Source: Methylomicrobium sp035916875 (GTDB lineage Bacteria > Pseudomonadota > Gammaproteobacteria > Methylococcales > Methylomonadaceae). From it: 64,000 nt of DNA. The stretch spans positions 1-64,000 of the forward strand of contig NZ_JAXUHN010000090.1 of assembly GCF_035916875.1 (NCBI RefSeq), in the 5' to 3' direction. Shown in pieces: positions 1-9,249 of the stretch (positions are counted from its first letter, which is position 1; each line of letters opens with the position of its first letter). The translations under genes and the position numbers were made by a program. The notes under the pieces were generated by a model. That model had not been told where the DNA came from and did no database searches. It saw nothing but the letters and a program-made list of their open reading frames with translations.

Positions 1-9
1 TGGAACTGA

Positions 10-107
10 AAGCCGCCTTTAGGCGGCTATTGAACTGGGGCCGCGTTAGCGACCCCACGTACCGCTTTGAGCGGTTCACAACATAAAGCCCCCGGCTTTG
101 CCGGGGG
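10..107. repeat. Cluster of three short perfect hairpins
   Basis: Three perfect inverted repeats lie within 100 bases: AGCCGCC/GGCGGCT (about 10-27), ACCGCT-TTG-AGCGGT (61-75) and CCCCCGGC-TTT-GCCGGGGG (89-107). All have a TTT-like loop. They sit just past the end of the IS3 remnant that runs leftwards. They may be terminator-like or REP-like units; there is no long T-run on either strand, so an intrinsic terminator is not well supported. Confidence 0.5.
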
Positions 108-525
108 ATATTTACTTGGCGACTACCCTGGTCCGTGTTGACGATCTCGGGTGTGCCGTACCGTCTGAACGTTTCCTCAAGGAGATCGACAACATGACAG
201 GCTTCGAGGGTAATCGCCAATTCGGCCGCCAAGACTTTGCGACAGGCCCAATCCACCACCGCCGTCAGGTAAGCGAAACCTTTGGTGAGACGAGTAGGGG
301 GCGTATCCAGAGTCCAGACCTGATTGGCGCGATGGGTCGTCATGCCGAACAACAAGTAATGATAGATTTCACGTCCCGTCCGCTTCTTACGGGTGGGGCT
401 TGCGATACAACGCCTCAATACCCATCCATTGCACTTGTGTACTGTGGGCTCAGGGCTCAGGGTTTCGACATACTTGCGAGTCGCCACACGATGCCTTGCG
501 CATGCCATTAATCTGGTAACAGTCT
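108..525 (-). pseudogene. IS3-family transposase (OrfB) remnant
   Basis: Read leftwards on the minus strand, this stretch gives the integrase core typical of IS3-family OrfB: HYLLFGMTTHRANQVWTLD (first catalytic Asp), FAYLTAVVDWACRKVLAAEL, then RYGTPEIVNTDQGS (second Asp). The upstream WMGIEALYRKP box is in another frame, so there is at least one frameshift. The C-terminal part with the catalytic Glu is missing and the reading runs into the hairpin cluster. It is a decayed copy and cannot make a functional transposase. No orfA or terminal repeats could be recognised. Confidence 0.75.
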
Positions 526-826
526 GGCACCCATTAACGGGTGTTTCAATACAGTCATCCAATTGACGCACTTGAGCCCTTTCGGTATCACGCCCAAATT
601 ACGGTCCGAAACGGGCTTGGGCAAATAATAGACGCTCCCTCAAATGCTATTGAGTGAGTCTGCTTGACGACGAACGAAAGTATCGAGTGATGGTCTATCA
701 TCGCTTTGCGCTTAGCAATCCCGTCTTGTTAAGAGCACTAACGTCCTTCTGGACATGTTAAAGTAACAAGAATTCCACTTAACCGTCTGTTCAATTCTTC
801 GGCGCCACCTCTGCCAACGCAGGCTT
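526..826. other. Intergenic stretch, nothing recognised
   Basis: About 300 bases between the IS3 remnant and sdaA. No convincing coding frame, RNA gene or terminator was seen. It may be further decayed insertion-sequence material. Confidence 0.4.
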
Positions 827-2206
827 TCAACATTCGATCAAATTCACCGCCAAACCTCCACGCGAGGTTTCTTTGTATTTGGTTTTCATATCGGCGCCAG
901 TTTCGCGCATCGTCTTGATGACCTTATCCAGCGACACGAAATGTGTGCCGTCACCGCGCAATGCAATCCGCGCGGCGTTTATCGCCTTGACCGACCCCAT
1001 CGCATTGCGCTCGATGCAGGGTACCTGCACAAGGCCGCCAACCGGATCGCAGGTCAGGCCCAGATTATGCTCCATGCCGATTTCGGCCGCATTTTCGACC
1101 TGCTCCGGCGTGCCGCCCAGCACTTCCGCCAAGGCACCGGCGGCCATCGAACAGGCCACCCCCACCTCGCCCTGGCAGCCGACTTCGGCCCCGGACAGCG
1201 ACGCATTCTCCTTGTATAAAATCGCGATCGCGGCCGCGGTCAGCAAAAAGCGGATTACGCCGCCTTCGTTCGCGCCTTCGCAAAACCGCCAGTAATAATG
1301 CAGTACCGCCGGGATAATGCCTGCCGCACCGTTGGTCGGCGCGGTCACGACACGTCCGCCGGCGGCGTTTTCCTCGCTGACGGCCAGCGCGAACAGATTG
1401 ACCCAGTCCAGCGTTCCGACCGGCACGCCCGGCGTCTGCCGGGGGATTTCGCCGATCAATTGCCGGTAAAGATTCGCGGCCCGGCGCTTCACCTTCATGC
1501 CGCCCGGCAAGGTGCCTTCTTCATGCATGCCACGCTCGACGCAGGACTGCATCACCCGCCAGATGTTCAGTAGGTTTTGACGAATTTGCTCCTCGTTCAG
1601 CCAGGCCTTTTCGTTGCTCATCATCAACGCGCTGATCGGCATGTCATGCGCCGCGCAAAGCTTTAACAGCGCATCGCCGGTTCTGAACGGGTATGGCAGA
1701 CGGGTGTCGTCATGGGTCAACCTGTCAACTGCCGCATCCGCGCCGGTCACCACGAAGCCGCCGCCAACCGAGTAATAATCGGTTTGCAGCAGTTCCCTTC
1801 CGGTTGCGTCGAAAACGTTGAAGCGCATACCGTTGGAATGATAAGGCAAGGCCTTGCGGTGAAACAGCAAATCGGCCTTCTCGTCGAAACGCACCGGATA
1901 GCGCCGCAACAGTCGAATGGCTCCGATCTCCCGGATCGCCGCCAGCCGTTCCGGAATGATCGCGGTATCGATCAGATCGGGCGCCTCGCCCTCCAGACCG
2001 AGCAGCACCGCCTTATCGGTGCCGTGCCCCTTGCCGGTCGCGCCGAGAGAGCCGAACAACTCAACCTGGAGACGATCGACTTTGTCGATGATGCCTTGCT
2101 GCTCCAGCTTATTCGCGAAGGTCATCGCCGCCCGCATCGGTCCGACCGTATGCGAACTGGAAGGGCCGATTCCGATTTTAAAGATATCGAAGACGCTAAT
2201 CGCCAT
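827..2206 (-). CDS. sdaA: L-serine dehydratase (L-serine ammonia-lyase)
   Basis: This enzyme deaminates L-serine to pyruvate and ammonia. The 459-residue product has the usual length of the one-chain iron-sulfur SdaA/SdaB family. It opens with SVFDIFKIGIGPSSSHTVGP, the family signature, and carries the Cys residues expected to hold a 4Fe-4S cluster (GCQGEVGVACSMAAG and LTCDPVGGLVQVPCIERN). It starts at an ATG right after the MAISVF codons seen in homologues. It stands alone. In a C1-using bacterium it could link serine to pyruvate, but that is inference. Confidence 0.95.
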   Translation of the reverse strand: MAISVFDIFKIGIGPSSSHTVGPMRAAMTFANKLEQQGIIDKVDRLQVELFGSLGATGKGHGTDKAVLLGLEGEAPDLIDTAIIPERLAAIREIGAIRLLRRYPVRFDEKADLLFHRKALPYHSNGMRFNVFDATGRELLQTDYYSVGGGFVVTGADAAVDRLTHDDTRLPYPFRTGDALLKLCAAHDMPISALMMSNEKAWLNEEQIRQNLLNIWRVMQSCVERGMHEEGTLPGGMKVKRRAANLYRQLIGEIPRQTPGVPVGTLDWVNLFALAVSEENAAGGRVVTAPTNGAAGIIPAVLHYYWRFCEGANEGGVIRFLLTAAAIAILYKENASLSGAEVGCQGEVGVACSMAAGALAEVLGGTPEQVENAAEIGMEHNLGLTCDPVGGLVQVPCIERNAMGSVKAINAARIALRGDGTHFVSLDKVIKTMRETGADMKTKYKETSRGGLAVNLIEC

Positions 2207-2503
2207 GATTGCCCTCTGAATGCTGCAATAAAGAGAAGGGATTCAATAAACTGAAGTGTGAATTCTACAAATGTAAAGGCAATGATCATGCCATTGTAGA
2301 GAATATATTGAATCTTAGACCAAGCCGCGCCGGCGAGTTCCCATCAAAAATCTGGGCGGGATGGGGTTTGAAACTCCGTCCCAAACGTTTTATCGGTGCC
2401 ATTATTTTTGAGCACCACGAAAACTCTGTGGACGGGGCAGCCCGCCGCTTCGGCTCCGCTCAACTAACGGCAAGAAAGAAGGCAAAAGCCTTCCGCCATC
2501 AAC

Positions 2504-3199
2504 TTACGGGCTCGGCAACGCTTTCCGGTCAGACAGCACCGCCACAAAACTGCTGGCTTCGGCAATCGTTTTTTCCATCGCCTGGATCAATTGCGCGATG
2601 TCGATGCCGATTTCGATGAATTCATGTTGCAGCGCGGCGATCGCCTGCGCGTTCAGATTATGTTTAAGATACAGCACCTGATCCTTGAACGCGGACAGCA
2701 CCGGCTGGATCTTCGCTTCGGCCATGCGCAGCGCCTTGATAAGCCGGGCATAATTCTGCCGGGCCAGCTTGAGCTGCTGCTTACTGTGATTTTTCAGTGC
2801 ACGGTTGCTGTATTCGTCCAGCTCCTTGTCCCATTCGGCAAACAGCGCCTCGCTAACTTCCTCGATCGCCCGGATACGCGCGCTGACCGCTTCGGACTTC
2901 GATTTGCAGAACAGGTATTTGCGGTTCAGCTGATGATAGCGGTGTTCGAGCGCCGCATCGTTCACGTTGACCAGCATCTTGAAGCGCTGCAACGCATCCT
3001 CGAATTCGTTGCGGGTTTCCTGCAGATTGACGCAGGCCTGTTCGACTTGGTGCACCACGATCGATCGTTTGTGATCGCCGCCGATCGATTCCCTGGCATT
3101 GTAATAAACAGATTTGATTTGTTTTACAAATAAGCGCCGGATAAACGACAAGGCATAAGTCACCAGATCGCCGCTCTCCGTTTTGTTTGGTTCAGCCAT
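2504..3199 (-). CDS. DUF2959 family coiled-coil protein
   Basis: The 231-residue product is rich in Glu, Lys, Ala and Gln and reads as long helices. It matches the DUF2959 pattern by eye: LEHRYHQLNRKY, IRAIEEVSEALFAEWDKELD, FKDQVLYLKHNLNAQAIAAL and a final LIQAMEKTIAEASSF. The family's function is unknown. It is the last gene of an operon: its start overlaps the end of the kinase gene by 8 bases (3192-3199). Unlike many relatives it shows no clear lipoprotein signal, only a weak hydrophobic N-terminus. Confidence 0.8.
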   Translation of the reverse strand: MAEPNKTESGDLVTYALSFIRRLFVKQIKSVYYNARESIGGDHKRSIVVHQVEQACVNLQETRNEFEDALQRFKMLVNVNDAALEHRYHQLNRKYLFCKSKSEAVSARIRAIEEVSEALFAEWDKELDEYSNRALKNHSKQQLKLARQNYARLIKALRMAEAKIQPVLSAFKDQVLYLKHNLNAQAIAALQHEFIEIGIDIAQLIQAMEKTIAEASSFVAVLSDRKALPSP

Positions 3200-3743
3200 T
3201 CAATGTGTGTTGATTAATTATTGTAATTTTATAACGCGCTTCCGCTGAGTAATCGCAAAACGCCTTATCGAGAATCTGCCGCGCCGTCAGTTCCGACAGA
3301 CCTTCACTCCCCTCTATCGCGGCAGATTTTACCAAAATTAATTCGCCGGCCGATACCTGACCCGCAAGCCAGGCCGCAAGGCTGTCGGAAGTGATGTCCC
3401 AACTGGCGGCGACGCCGGCCCGATCGAGTTCATTCGGGTCCGGCGACCAAATCCGGATTGACGGCAGGTTTTGCAGATCGGCAACTCGCCGGACAATCGG
3501 CCAATGCGGTTTCAATCCGTTGAACAATAGCGCCATCTGCTGCATCGCCAACAGCGCCATCCGATGCGCGGTCACATCGTCGAACCGCCATTGCCGCTGC
3601 GCGAGTCTGACCTGATCCGCAAACAGCCCGCCGCCCGGAACCACGACGACCGCACTGCCCGCGAATTTCCGCTCGATCGAATCGAGACAGTTCGCCAAGG
3701 TGCCGGCCGCCGCGAGACTGCCGCCGAGCTTCAGCACGATCAT
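3192..3743 (-). CDS. Amino-acid-kinase-family protein, MfnE-like
   Basis: The 183-residue product has the fold signature of the amino acid kinase (aspartokinase/UMP kinase) family: MIVLKLGGSL at the start and VVVVPGGGLFADQVR for the phosphate-binding loop. It is short, like the archaeal MfnE-type kinases that phosphorylate an aminomethylfuran precursor of methanofuran. Methylotrophs carry such genes for their formaldehyde-oxidation cofactors. The ATG at 3743 was chosen because it gives the family N-terminus and overlaps the pabB stop as ATGA. The MfnE role is inference from length and context; aspartokinase proper is ruled out by size. Confidence 0.7.
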   Translation of the reverse strand: MIVLKLGGSLAAAGTLANCLDSIERKFAGSAVVVVPGGGLFADQVRLAQRQWRFDDVTAHRMALLAMQQMALLFNGLKPHWPIVRRVADLQNLPSIRIWSPDPNELDRAGVAASWDITSDSLAAWLAGQVSAGELILVKSAAIEGSEGLSELTARQILDKAFCDYSAEARYKITIINQHTLNG

Positions 3744-5119
3744 CGTGTGGCCGTAAACTGCCTGAGCAGATCGAGTAAGGCCGCCGCCTTGTCGAAACAC
3801 TCCTGATATTCCTCTTCGGCAACCGAATCGTTCACGATGCCGCCGCCGGCCCAGAAGCGGATCTCGCCGTTCGAATGCACGAGCGTCCGGATCACGATAT
3901 TGCTGTCCATGTTGCCGTCGAAACCGATATAGCCGATCGAGCCGCAATAGACGCCGCGCCGGCAGGGTTCGAGTTCTTCGATGATTTCCATTGCACGAAT
4001 TTTCGGAGCGCCGGTAATCGAGCCGCCAGGAAAACAATGTTTCAACAAATCAAGCGCATGTTTGCCGTCCGCTAACAATCCAGTAATCGTGCTGACCAGA
4101 TGATGCACGGTTGCATAAGATTCGACCGCAAAAATTTTCGGCACCTTGACCGAACCCTGCTTGCAGGTCTTGCCGATGTCGTTACGCAGCAAATCCACGA
4201 TCATCAAATTTTCCGCACGGTCCTTCGGGCTGTTGCGCAAAACGTCCATTTGCAGAAGATCTTCGTTCGGGTCCGCCTTGCGCGGCCGCGTTCCCTTAAT
4301 CGGTTTAGTGGTGACCTTGCCATTGATCAACCGTAAAAAGCATTCGGGCGAGGAACTCAACACCTGCACGTCTGGCAGATTCAGATAGGCGCTAAACGGC
4401 GCGGCATTCAGTTCGCGCAATTTACGATAAGCCGTCCACGGAGCGCCCGCGCACGGCGCCGAAAACCGTTGCGATAGATTGATTTGATAGCAATCGCCTT
4501 CGGCCAGGTAATGTTTGATTCGATCGAAAGCCCGGAAATAACCGGTCTTGTCCATGTTGGTCTTGATCTCGCCAAGTACCCGGAACGGTGCTTCCGCACG
4601 CGGATTCGGCAACACGCTGAACTGATCGATCAGCTTCTGCCAATATTCCGGATCGTGCGCGATGCCGGCCAGATAGCTTTTTTGCTTGCGATGATCGACG
4701 ACGACCGCCCATTCGTAGATGCCGACGGCCATTTCCGGGATGTGCTCCAGATCGGCCGCAATCGAATCCAGATGCTCGAGCCGTCTGGCCAGATCGTACG
4801 CGAAATAGCCGATTGCTCCACCTTTGAACGGTAACTCATTTTTTGACTGCTGGATTTTACCCAGTTCATGCTTGACCAGCTCAAACGGATCGGCCGGCGA
4901 TTGGACGCTGTGGCCGTCACGGGTAATTTCTGTGATGCCTCCGCGCGTGACTAATGTGCATATCGGTTCAGCCACCAGAATATCGTAGCGATCCAAAGCA
5001 CAAGCCGGATAACCGCTATCCAAAAAGACCGACCAGGGCTTTCCGGCGATCAGCGAAAATAATGCGGCACTGTCCGCGAAATACGGCAAGGAATCCTTGC
5101 GCAAATTAGCTTGAAGCAT
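3740..5119 (-). CDS. pabB: Aminodeoxychorismate synthase component I
   Basis: The enzyme converts chorismate plus ammonia to 4-amino-4-deoxychorismate, the route to p-aminobenzoate for folates and, in methylotrophs, for tetrahydromethanopterin. The 459-residue chain has the chorismate-binding block (CYQINLSQRF, SSPECFL, KPIKGTRPR, NLMIVDLLRNDIGK, FPGGSITGAPKIRAMEII, FWAGGGIVNDS). PIKGT, with Lys, marks PabB; anthranilate synthases have PIAGT. The gene is first in a three-gene overlapping operon with the MfnE-like kinase and the DUF2959 gene, which suggests a shared role in C1-cofactor supply. Confidence 0.93.
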   Translation of the reverse strand: MLQANLRKDSLPYFADSAALFSLIAGKPWSVFLDSGYPACALDRYDILVAEPICTLVTRGGITEITRDGHSVQSPADPFELVKHELGKIQQSKNELPFKGGAIGYFAYDLARRLEHLDSIAADLEHIPEMAVGIYEWAVVVDHRKQKSYLAGIAHDPEYWQKLIDQFSVLPNPRAEAPFRVLGEIKTNMDKTGYFRAFDRIKHYLAEGDCYQINLSQRFSAPCAGAPWTAYRKLRELNAAPFSAYLNLPDVQVLSSSPECFLRLINGKVTTKPIKGTRPRKADPNEDLLQMDVLRNSPKDRAENLMIVDLLRNDIGKTCKQGSVKVPKIFAVESYATVHHLVSTITGLLADGKHALDLLKHCFPGGSITGAPKIRAMEIIEELEPCRRGVYCGSIGYIGFDGNMDSNIVIRTLVHSNGEIRFWAGGGIVNDSVAEEEYQECFDKAAALLDLLRQFTATR

Positions 5120-5400
5120 TGAGGCGGCTGGCTCTGTTAAGGCTAACGCAGTTGGATTGAGCTGGAATCGGGCTCATTATGCAATATAACGCAAGGTTTG
5201 ATGAATGTTTCTGATCTGATGGCATCGAGGGTTCAGTGCCTCCTGCAACGCAACCGCAAATTTTGGAATCAGAAGTGTCGGCAAAGAGGCTTGAATTGGC
5301 GGCAAAGCGCAAGCGGTATGATGAAAGCGGACGATCGCGTGTCGTGAATGGCGGCTATTGTAACATTGTTTGGCACAATGCTCGACGCCGGTTCGCGCAT

Positions 5401-6807
5401 TCAGCACGCCTTCGCCTTGTCCCGCTCGGCTCCGCATTGCAGCTGTGTTAGCGATTTTTCGAGCGCGGCAAGATGCGGCGCTATCGATGGACCGACCGAC
5501 AATTGGGGTTTGGACGCTTCCAGTTGCTCATGCTGCTCGCGCTTGGCGATCGAAACCGCCGCGTCCCTGAACGCCGAAATCAACGAAAACCGATTCTGCA
5601 ACTGCTCCTTGAACACCGCTTCGCCGAAATAGGTGAAATCCGATTCGGAACCGCAGCCGAACGAGGTGCGGTCGGCGGCCGCGGCGGTCGCGACTAGCGT
5701 GTTCGGCCCTTTCAGCGCATCGACAAAGCCGCCGGAATAACAGGCCGACACCACGATCACCCGCCATTTGATGCCGGCCCGATCGAGCATCGCCTTCAAC
5801 CGTTCGGGCGTCAGGTCGTGCAACGGCAGCGGCCAGAATTCGACCGAGAGCGTATGATCGCTGCTGCCGTGGCTGGTCAGGTACAGGAACAGCACGTCTT
5901 CATCGCGGTTCATGATCTTGCCGATCCCTTTCAAGGCGACTTCAAGATTGGTAGTGGTAGCCAGCGGCGTATCCGCGAGCGTGTCGAGATGGTTGACCAG
6001 ATTCAAGGAATGCCCTGCGGTGTCGAAACGTTGATCGAACAGGCGTTTGATGTAATCGACCTCGATCGAAAACACGTCCTCGGTCGCGAAGCCCGCAAAG
6101 CCGACATAAAACAGGTCGACATGTTTTTTACGCTCGGGCCGCAGCCGGTTCAGCGCCTCGCCAAGCAATGCCGGCTGCCGGTACAGCAGCGCTTCGGCGT
6201 CCAGGTCCTTATACTTTACATAGGAGTCGCTTCTTTCCGAATCCTGTTCGTCGGGCGGATACCAAAAATCGCGGTAATCGGCAAACCACCATTCGGCGGG
6301 ATCGATGGACAAGAGCACCAGCACCACGCTGATCGCGGTGGTCGGCAGCCGGTCGCAGACCAGATACAATCCTCGCCCGAGCAACACCAGAAGATAAACG
6401 GCAGCCGTCCCCCCAACCCACAGCCCGAGGTCCGGCCAGCCGGCAAACTCATGCTCATTCAAATAGCGCGACAGTGTCTGCAAAACGATCAGCACCGGCG
6501 CCAGGCTGTATATCACGACAGCGATCTGCAACACCGCGTTCTCACGCCGGATGATCTTCGCGACCAAATAAATCGCGATCAAAAAACAGGCCAGATCGAA
6601 GGTATAGACCGGCAATGCATATATCTGAAACGTCGGCGCCGGCAAATTCAATAAATAGCCGGAGCCGATTTCGAACAGCAGATCGAGCCCCAGAAGCAGC
6701 AAAAACTGGTCGTGGCTGCAAATAAAGCCTTCGAGTTTGCATTGACGGAAAAACGCCAGTCGTAAGCCGTTTTGCAGATTGGCCAATAAGATTGGCAAGG
6801 GATTCAT
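5401..6807 (-). CDS. Membrane-anchored peptidase C13 (legumain-like) family protein
   Basis: The 468-residue product has an N-terminal half with about four to five hydrophobic segments (roughly residues 33-165) followed by a soluble caspase-like domain. The expected catalytic pair is visible: His about 313 in LYLTSHGSSDH and Cys about 356 in VIVVSACYSGGFVDAL. Family C13 holds legumains and GPI transamidase; bacterial members are little studied. The domain ends near the C-terminus with a Gln/Lys-rich tail. It stands alone, and substrate and role are unknown. Confidence 0.8.
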   Translation of the reverse strand: MNPLPILLANLQNGLRLAFFRQCKLEGFICSHDQFLLLLGLDLLFEIGSGYLLNLPAPTFQIYALPVYTFDLACFLIAIYLVAKIIRRENAVLQIAVVIYSLAPVLIVLQTLSRYLNEHEFAGWPDLGLWVGGTAAVYLLVLLGRGLYLVCDRLPTTAISVVLVLLSIDPAEWWFADYRDFWYPPDEQDSERSDSYVKYKDLDAEALLYRQPALLGEALNRLRPERKKHVDLFYVGFAGFATEDVFSIEVDYIKRLFDQRFDTAGHSLNLVNHLDTLADTPLATTTNLEVALKGIGKIMNRDEDVLFLYLTSHGSSDHTLSVEFWPLPLHDLTPERLKAMLDRAGIKWRVIVVSACYSGGFVDALKGPNTLVATAAAADRTSFGCGSESDFTYFGEAVFKEQLQNRFSLISAFRDAAVSIAKREQHEQLEASKPQLSVGPSIAPHLAALEKSLTQLQCGAERDKAKAC

Positions 6808-6884
6808 ACGAAGATCGGTAAAATGGCCGTTGGCGGCGGTTTATGCATTGCGATCTATTTTAACCGCTCGCGCCGCCGATTCGA

Positions 6885-7355
6885 TCATTTTTCCTCGCGG
6901 AGTGACCGACCGACGACGACATACCGAGTCGTCCCTTTGATGCTCGGGCAGCACGAGGCGTCGTCCGGGCCATTGGTCAACGTATCGAGACGGATGCCGT
7001 TACCATCGACCGCGGCCAATTCTACCGAGCGCAGCGATTTACCGCCGACCTCCGCGTGCGCCAGCGGCACCAGCCTGCCATGCCGCCTTGCGAAGACAGC
7101 CAGGTATTGCCCGAAATTATTCGTTCCCTGCTGGCTCTCGATCGTGTACAGAACCACCGCGTCGGCCGCGCCATCGCGGTTAACGTCGCCATCGATCCGT
7201 TGCCGCGCCTCTTTATACTCTTCGCCGCGTTGTTGCCGTGCTTGCTTCGAAATATAGGCGTCTATCGCCTTGGCTTCTTGGTCTTGTTGGGCAAAGGCAG
7301 TAGAGACGAAGCCGGCGATGGCGAGCATGATCGAAGCTGAAATTGTGCGTTTCAT
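6885..7355 (-). CDS. Exported hypothetical protein with Asp-rich calcium-type loop
   Basis: The 156-residue product begins MKRTISASIMLAIAGFVSTA-FAQ, a clear signal peptide with an AXA-type cleavage site. The ATG at 7355 was chosen because of this signal and an AGAGGAA ribosome-binding site. A loop reading DGDVNRDGAADAVV resembles the EF-hand/FG-GAP type metal loops of secreted proteins. Two Cys near the end (ASCCPS) could form a disulfide or bind metal. The family is not recognised; probably periplasmic. Confidence 0.6.
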   Translation of the reverse strand: MKRTISASIMLAIAGFVSTAFAQQDQEAKAIDAYISKQARQQRGEEYKEARQRIDGDVNRDGAADAVVLYTIESQQGTNNFGQYLAVFARRHGRLVPLAHAEVGGKSLRSVELAAVDGNGIRLDTLTNGPDDASCCPSIKGTTRYVVVGRSLREEK

Positions 7356-7484
7356 GGTGGATTCCTCTGCGGCGAAATATGACCTTAATCGCCCGATCTG
7401 ATTCCAAAACTTCGTAAACCAGATGGTGTTGTTTGTTGATATTCGATTGTTGGATTTGATGCAGCAACGTCGCAATTTCCGTAA

Positions 7485-7859
7485 TTAACCTGTTTCTTTT
7501 GCGACCAGCAGAACGCCTAGCGAACCAATGGTACTGATTCGGTTGATCTTAGCGACTTTGCGGCCGCACCGATCATCGATCAACAACTTATCGGCGTTCA
7601 GTTGTTTATAAAGCAGCATCGCCTCGGTTTCGCCTGCGTCGGCAAACGCATCCAAAAACACATAAGACTGCAAATCGACCTGCCGTACCTTGCCTTGCAA
7701 AAAGGCTTTCAGTACTTGGGCTTGTTTCTTATCGGGCTGGACCGCTTCGTTATAAACGGTTTCCGGCACAAAAACGGAATCAAACAACCGTTCCAGCAAA
7801 CTCAAACCATCGCAGACCGCCAGCGCGATCAGCGCGGAACAATCCGCCACCAGAATCAT
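7485..7859 (-). CDS. PIN-like (DUF3368) toxin component
   Basis: The 124-residue protein has the layout of a PIN-fold ribonuclease: LVADCSALIAL with the first Asp, a central ETEAM acidic site and LIDDRCGRKVAK with further acidic residues. DUF3368 proteins typically pair with UPF0175 antitoxins, and a UPF0175 gene ends 7 bases upstream (7867). It is therefore the likely toxin, expected to cleave RNA. The target is unknown. All acidic positions look intact. Confidence 0.8.
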   Translation of the reverse strand: MILVADCSALIALAVCDGLSLLERLFDSVFVPETVYNEAVQPDKKQAQVLKAFLQGKVRQVDLQSYVFLDAFADAGETEAMLLYKQLNADKLLIDDRCGRKVAKINRISTIGSLGVLLVAKETG

Positions 7860-7866
7860 AGCGATC

Positions 7867-8106
7867 TCATGCCGGCCGCTCTTCTTGCAATTCCTCCTTG
7901 CTGATATCGATCACCGCCACTTCGTTCTGTTTACAGGCTGCCATGAAATCGTAAATATTCAGTCCCATCAACTCGGCCGCTTTCGCCAGTGTCACCCGGC
8001 TGTTTTTGAACAGACACAGGGAATAACTAAAGCGCATGTCTTTTTCGATGTCGGCAGCGGATTGGAACGCGACAAAATCACTCGGTAAATTGACGGCGAT
8101 TTGCAT
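7867..8106 (-). CDS. UPF0175 family antitoxin
   Basis: The 79-residue protein reads as a small helix-turn-helix type antitoxin: LCLFKNSRVTLAKAAELMGLNIYDFMAAC is the UPF0175 core, with a C-terminal acidic tail (DISKEELQEERPA). It is the first gene of the pair with the DUF3368 protein. An AAGGAAA ribosome-binding site precedes the ATG at 8106. The region upstream, 8107-8775, is otherwise free of intact genes. Confidence 0.8.
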   Translation of the reverse strand: MQIAVNLPSDFVAFQSAADIEKDMRFSYSLCLFKNSRVTLAKAAELMGLNIYDFMAACKQNEVAVIDISKEELQEERPA

Positions 8107-8341
8107 GGGTTTTTCCTTTAATTTCTATGACAGTAACAATAGGATTCGGCTTTTTCCAATAATGCTTTGTTTTTCGGGCGCGGGTTCTTTGAATGGGTTC
8201 AAAATAAATGAGACATACAGATATTAAGTGCTTCGCAAGAGGTTCGTTTGCAATCGTAATTCGATAAATCAATGGGTTACGCTACCCAGGTAACGCAAAC
8301 GGATTTTCTGCTGGCCACTTATCTCGGTTTGACTACGCTAT

Positions 8342-8517
8342 TTCCGCCTGCTTGAGCAAATTTTTTCCGTGGCAAGCAATGCCATGTCCGGAGGATAGCC
8401 GAATTGCCGCAAAGTCCGTTTCACGATGACTTGTAGCTTGGCTCTGACGCATTCTTTAATCGTCCAGTCAATCGAGGCATTTTCCCTGACCTTTTGCGTT
8501 AAGATCACCGCCAATTT
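8342..8517 (-). pseudogene. Remnant of type I restriction subunit R (HsdR) C-terminus
   Basis: On the minus strand this reads LAVILTQKVRENASIDWTI-KECVRAKLQVIVKRTLRQFGY-PPDMALLATEK. That is the family pattern of the extreme C-terminus of HsdR (homologues have NVRA.LRVLVKRILRKYGYPPD). A frameshift just after splits off KQAEIA, the normal ending. No other hsd genes are present, so this is the last scrap of a lost restriction system next to a toxin-antitoxin pair. Confidence 0.65.
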
Positions 8518-8775
8518 TTAGCAAAAGACAAGACCGGCTTTCTCTCGAAGCCGACTGGAATGACTATATGTCGGCAATGACGGATGCGGGAATTCTGCAC
8601 AACTCCGGGTGAAATTGAATTTGGTGCGTCAGGTATGCAAACGGCCGTTTCTTGTTGTCCGGCGTTGACTGATAAATCGGTGGCAGGGAAGAGTTACCTG
8701 TCAGGCTTTCATAATCAATAAGGGTACGTTAGAATTCCGTTATCCATCCAAATCATTCATTTTTGAAAATAAACA
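8518..8775. other. Intergenic stretch upstream of the cNMP-binding gene
   Basis: No coding frame was recognised. It presumably holds the promoter of the downstream gene and possibly more decayed restriction-module DNA. Confidence 0.3.
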
Positions 8776-9249
8776 ATGAGCAATCAATCAACTGCCGAGT
8801 ATCTATCGTCCCACGAGTTTTTTTCCGAATTAAACGATGACATTTTGAAATTCCTGTGCGAGTGCTCAAGCATTCGCGAGATTAAAAAGGGGGAGATCCT
8901 GTTTCGCCAGGGCGAAAAAGCGGACAAGTTCTATGTGATCAGAAAAGGTTTCATCTCCATACAGATTCCGGCGATCATGGGCCCGGCCCTGGAGATCGAG
9001 ACTTTGGGCAGGAACGATGTCCTGGGGTGGTCCTGGATGATTTTACCCTATAAATGGCATTTTCAAACCAGGGCGGAAGAGGATTCGGAATTGCTTGCCT
9101 TTGACGGAGCCGCCATACTGATACGCTGCGAGCAAGATCCGAAATTCGGTTACGAATTGTTAAAGAAATTTGCGGGATTGATGTCGGTGCGTCTGAATGC
9201 GGCACGCCAGAAGATGATGGAAGAATGGAACCCGACCGGGTTTGCTTAG
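8776..9249 (+). CDS. Cyclic-nucleotide-binding domain protein without DNA-binding domain
   Basis: The 157-residue product is one Crp/Fnr-type cNMP-binding beta-barrel: GEILFRQGEKADKFYVIRKG is the phosphate-cassette region and DVLGWSWMI follows. It lacks the C-terminal winged helix that Crp-family regulators have, so it probably senses a ligand and acts through a partner protein. The barrel is flanked by short helices only. It has no close gene neighbours. Confidence 0.8.
   Translation: MSNQSTAEYLSSHEFFSELNDDILKFLCECSSIREIKKGEILFRQGEKADKFYVIRKGFISIQIPAIMGPALEIETLGRNDVLGWSWMILPYKWHFQTRAEEDSELLAFDGAAILIRCEQDPKFGYELLKKFAGLMSVRLNAARQKMMEEWNPTGFA

Noticed and set aside
10..107. Integron attC site
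   Set aside because: The hairpins are separate and perfect; no R/L box layout or integrase gene nearby.
5818..6654. 278-codon open frame opposite the C13 peptidase gene
   Set aside because: Gln/Arg-rich antisense reading of a recognised gene.
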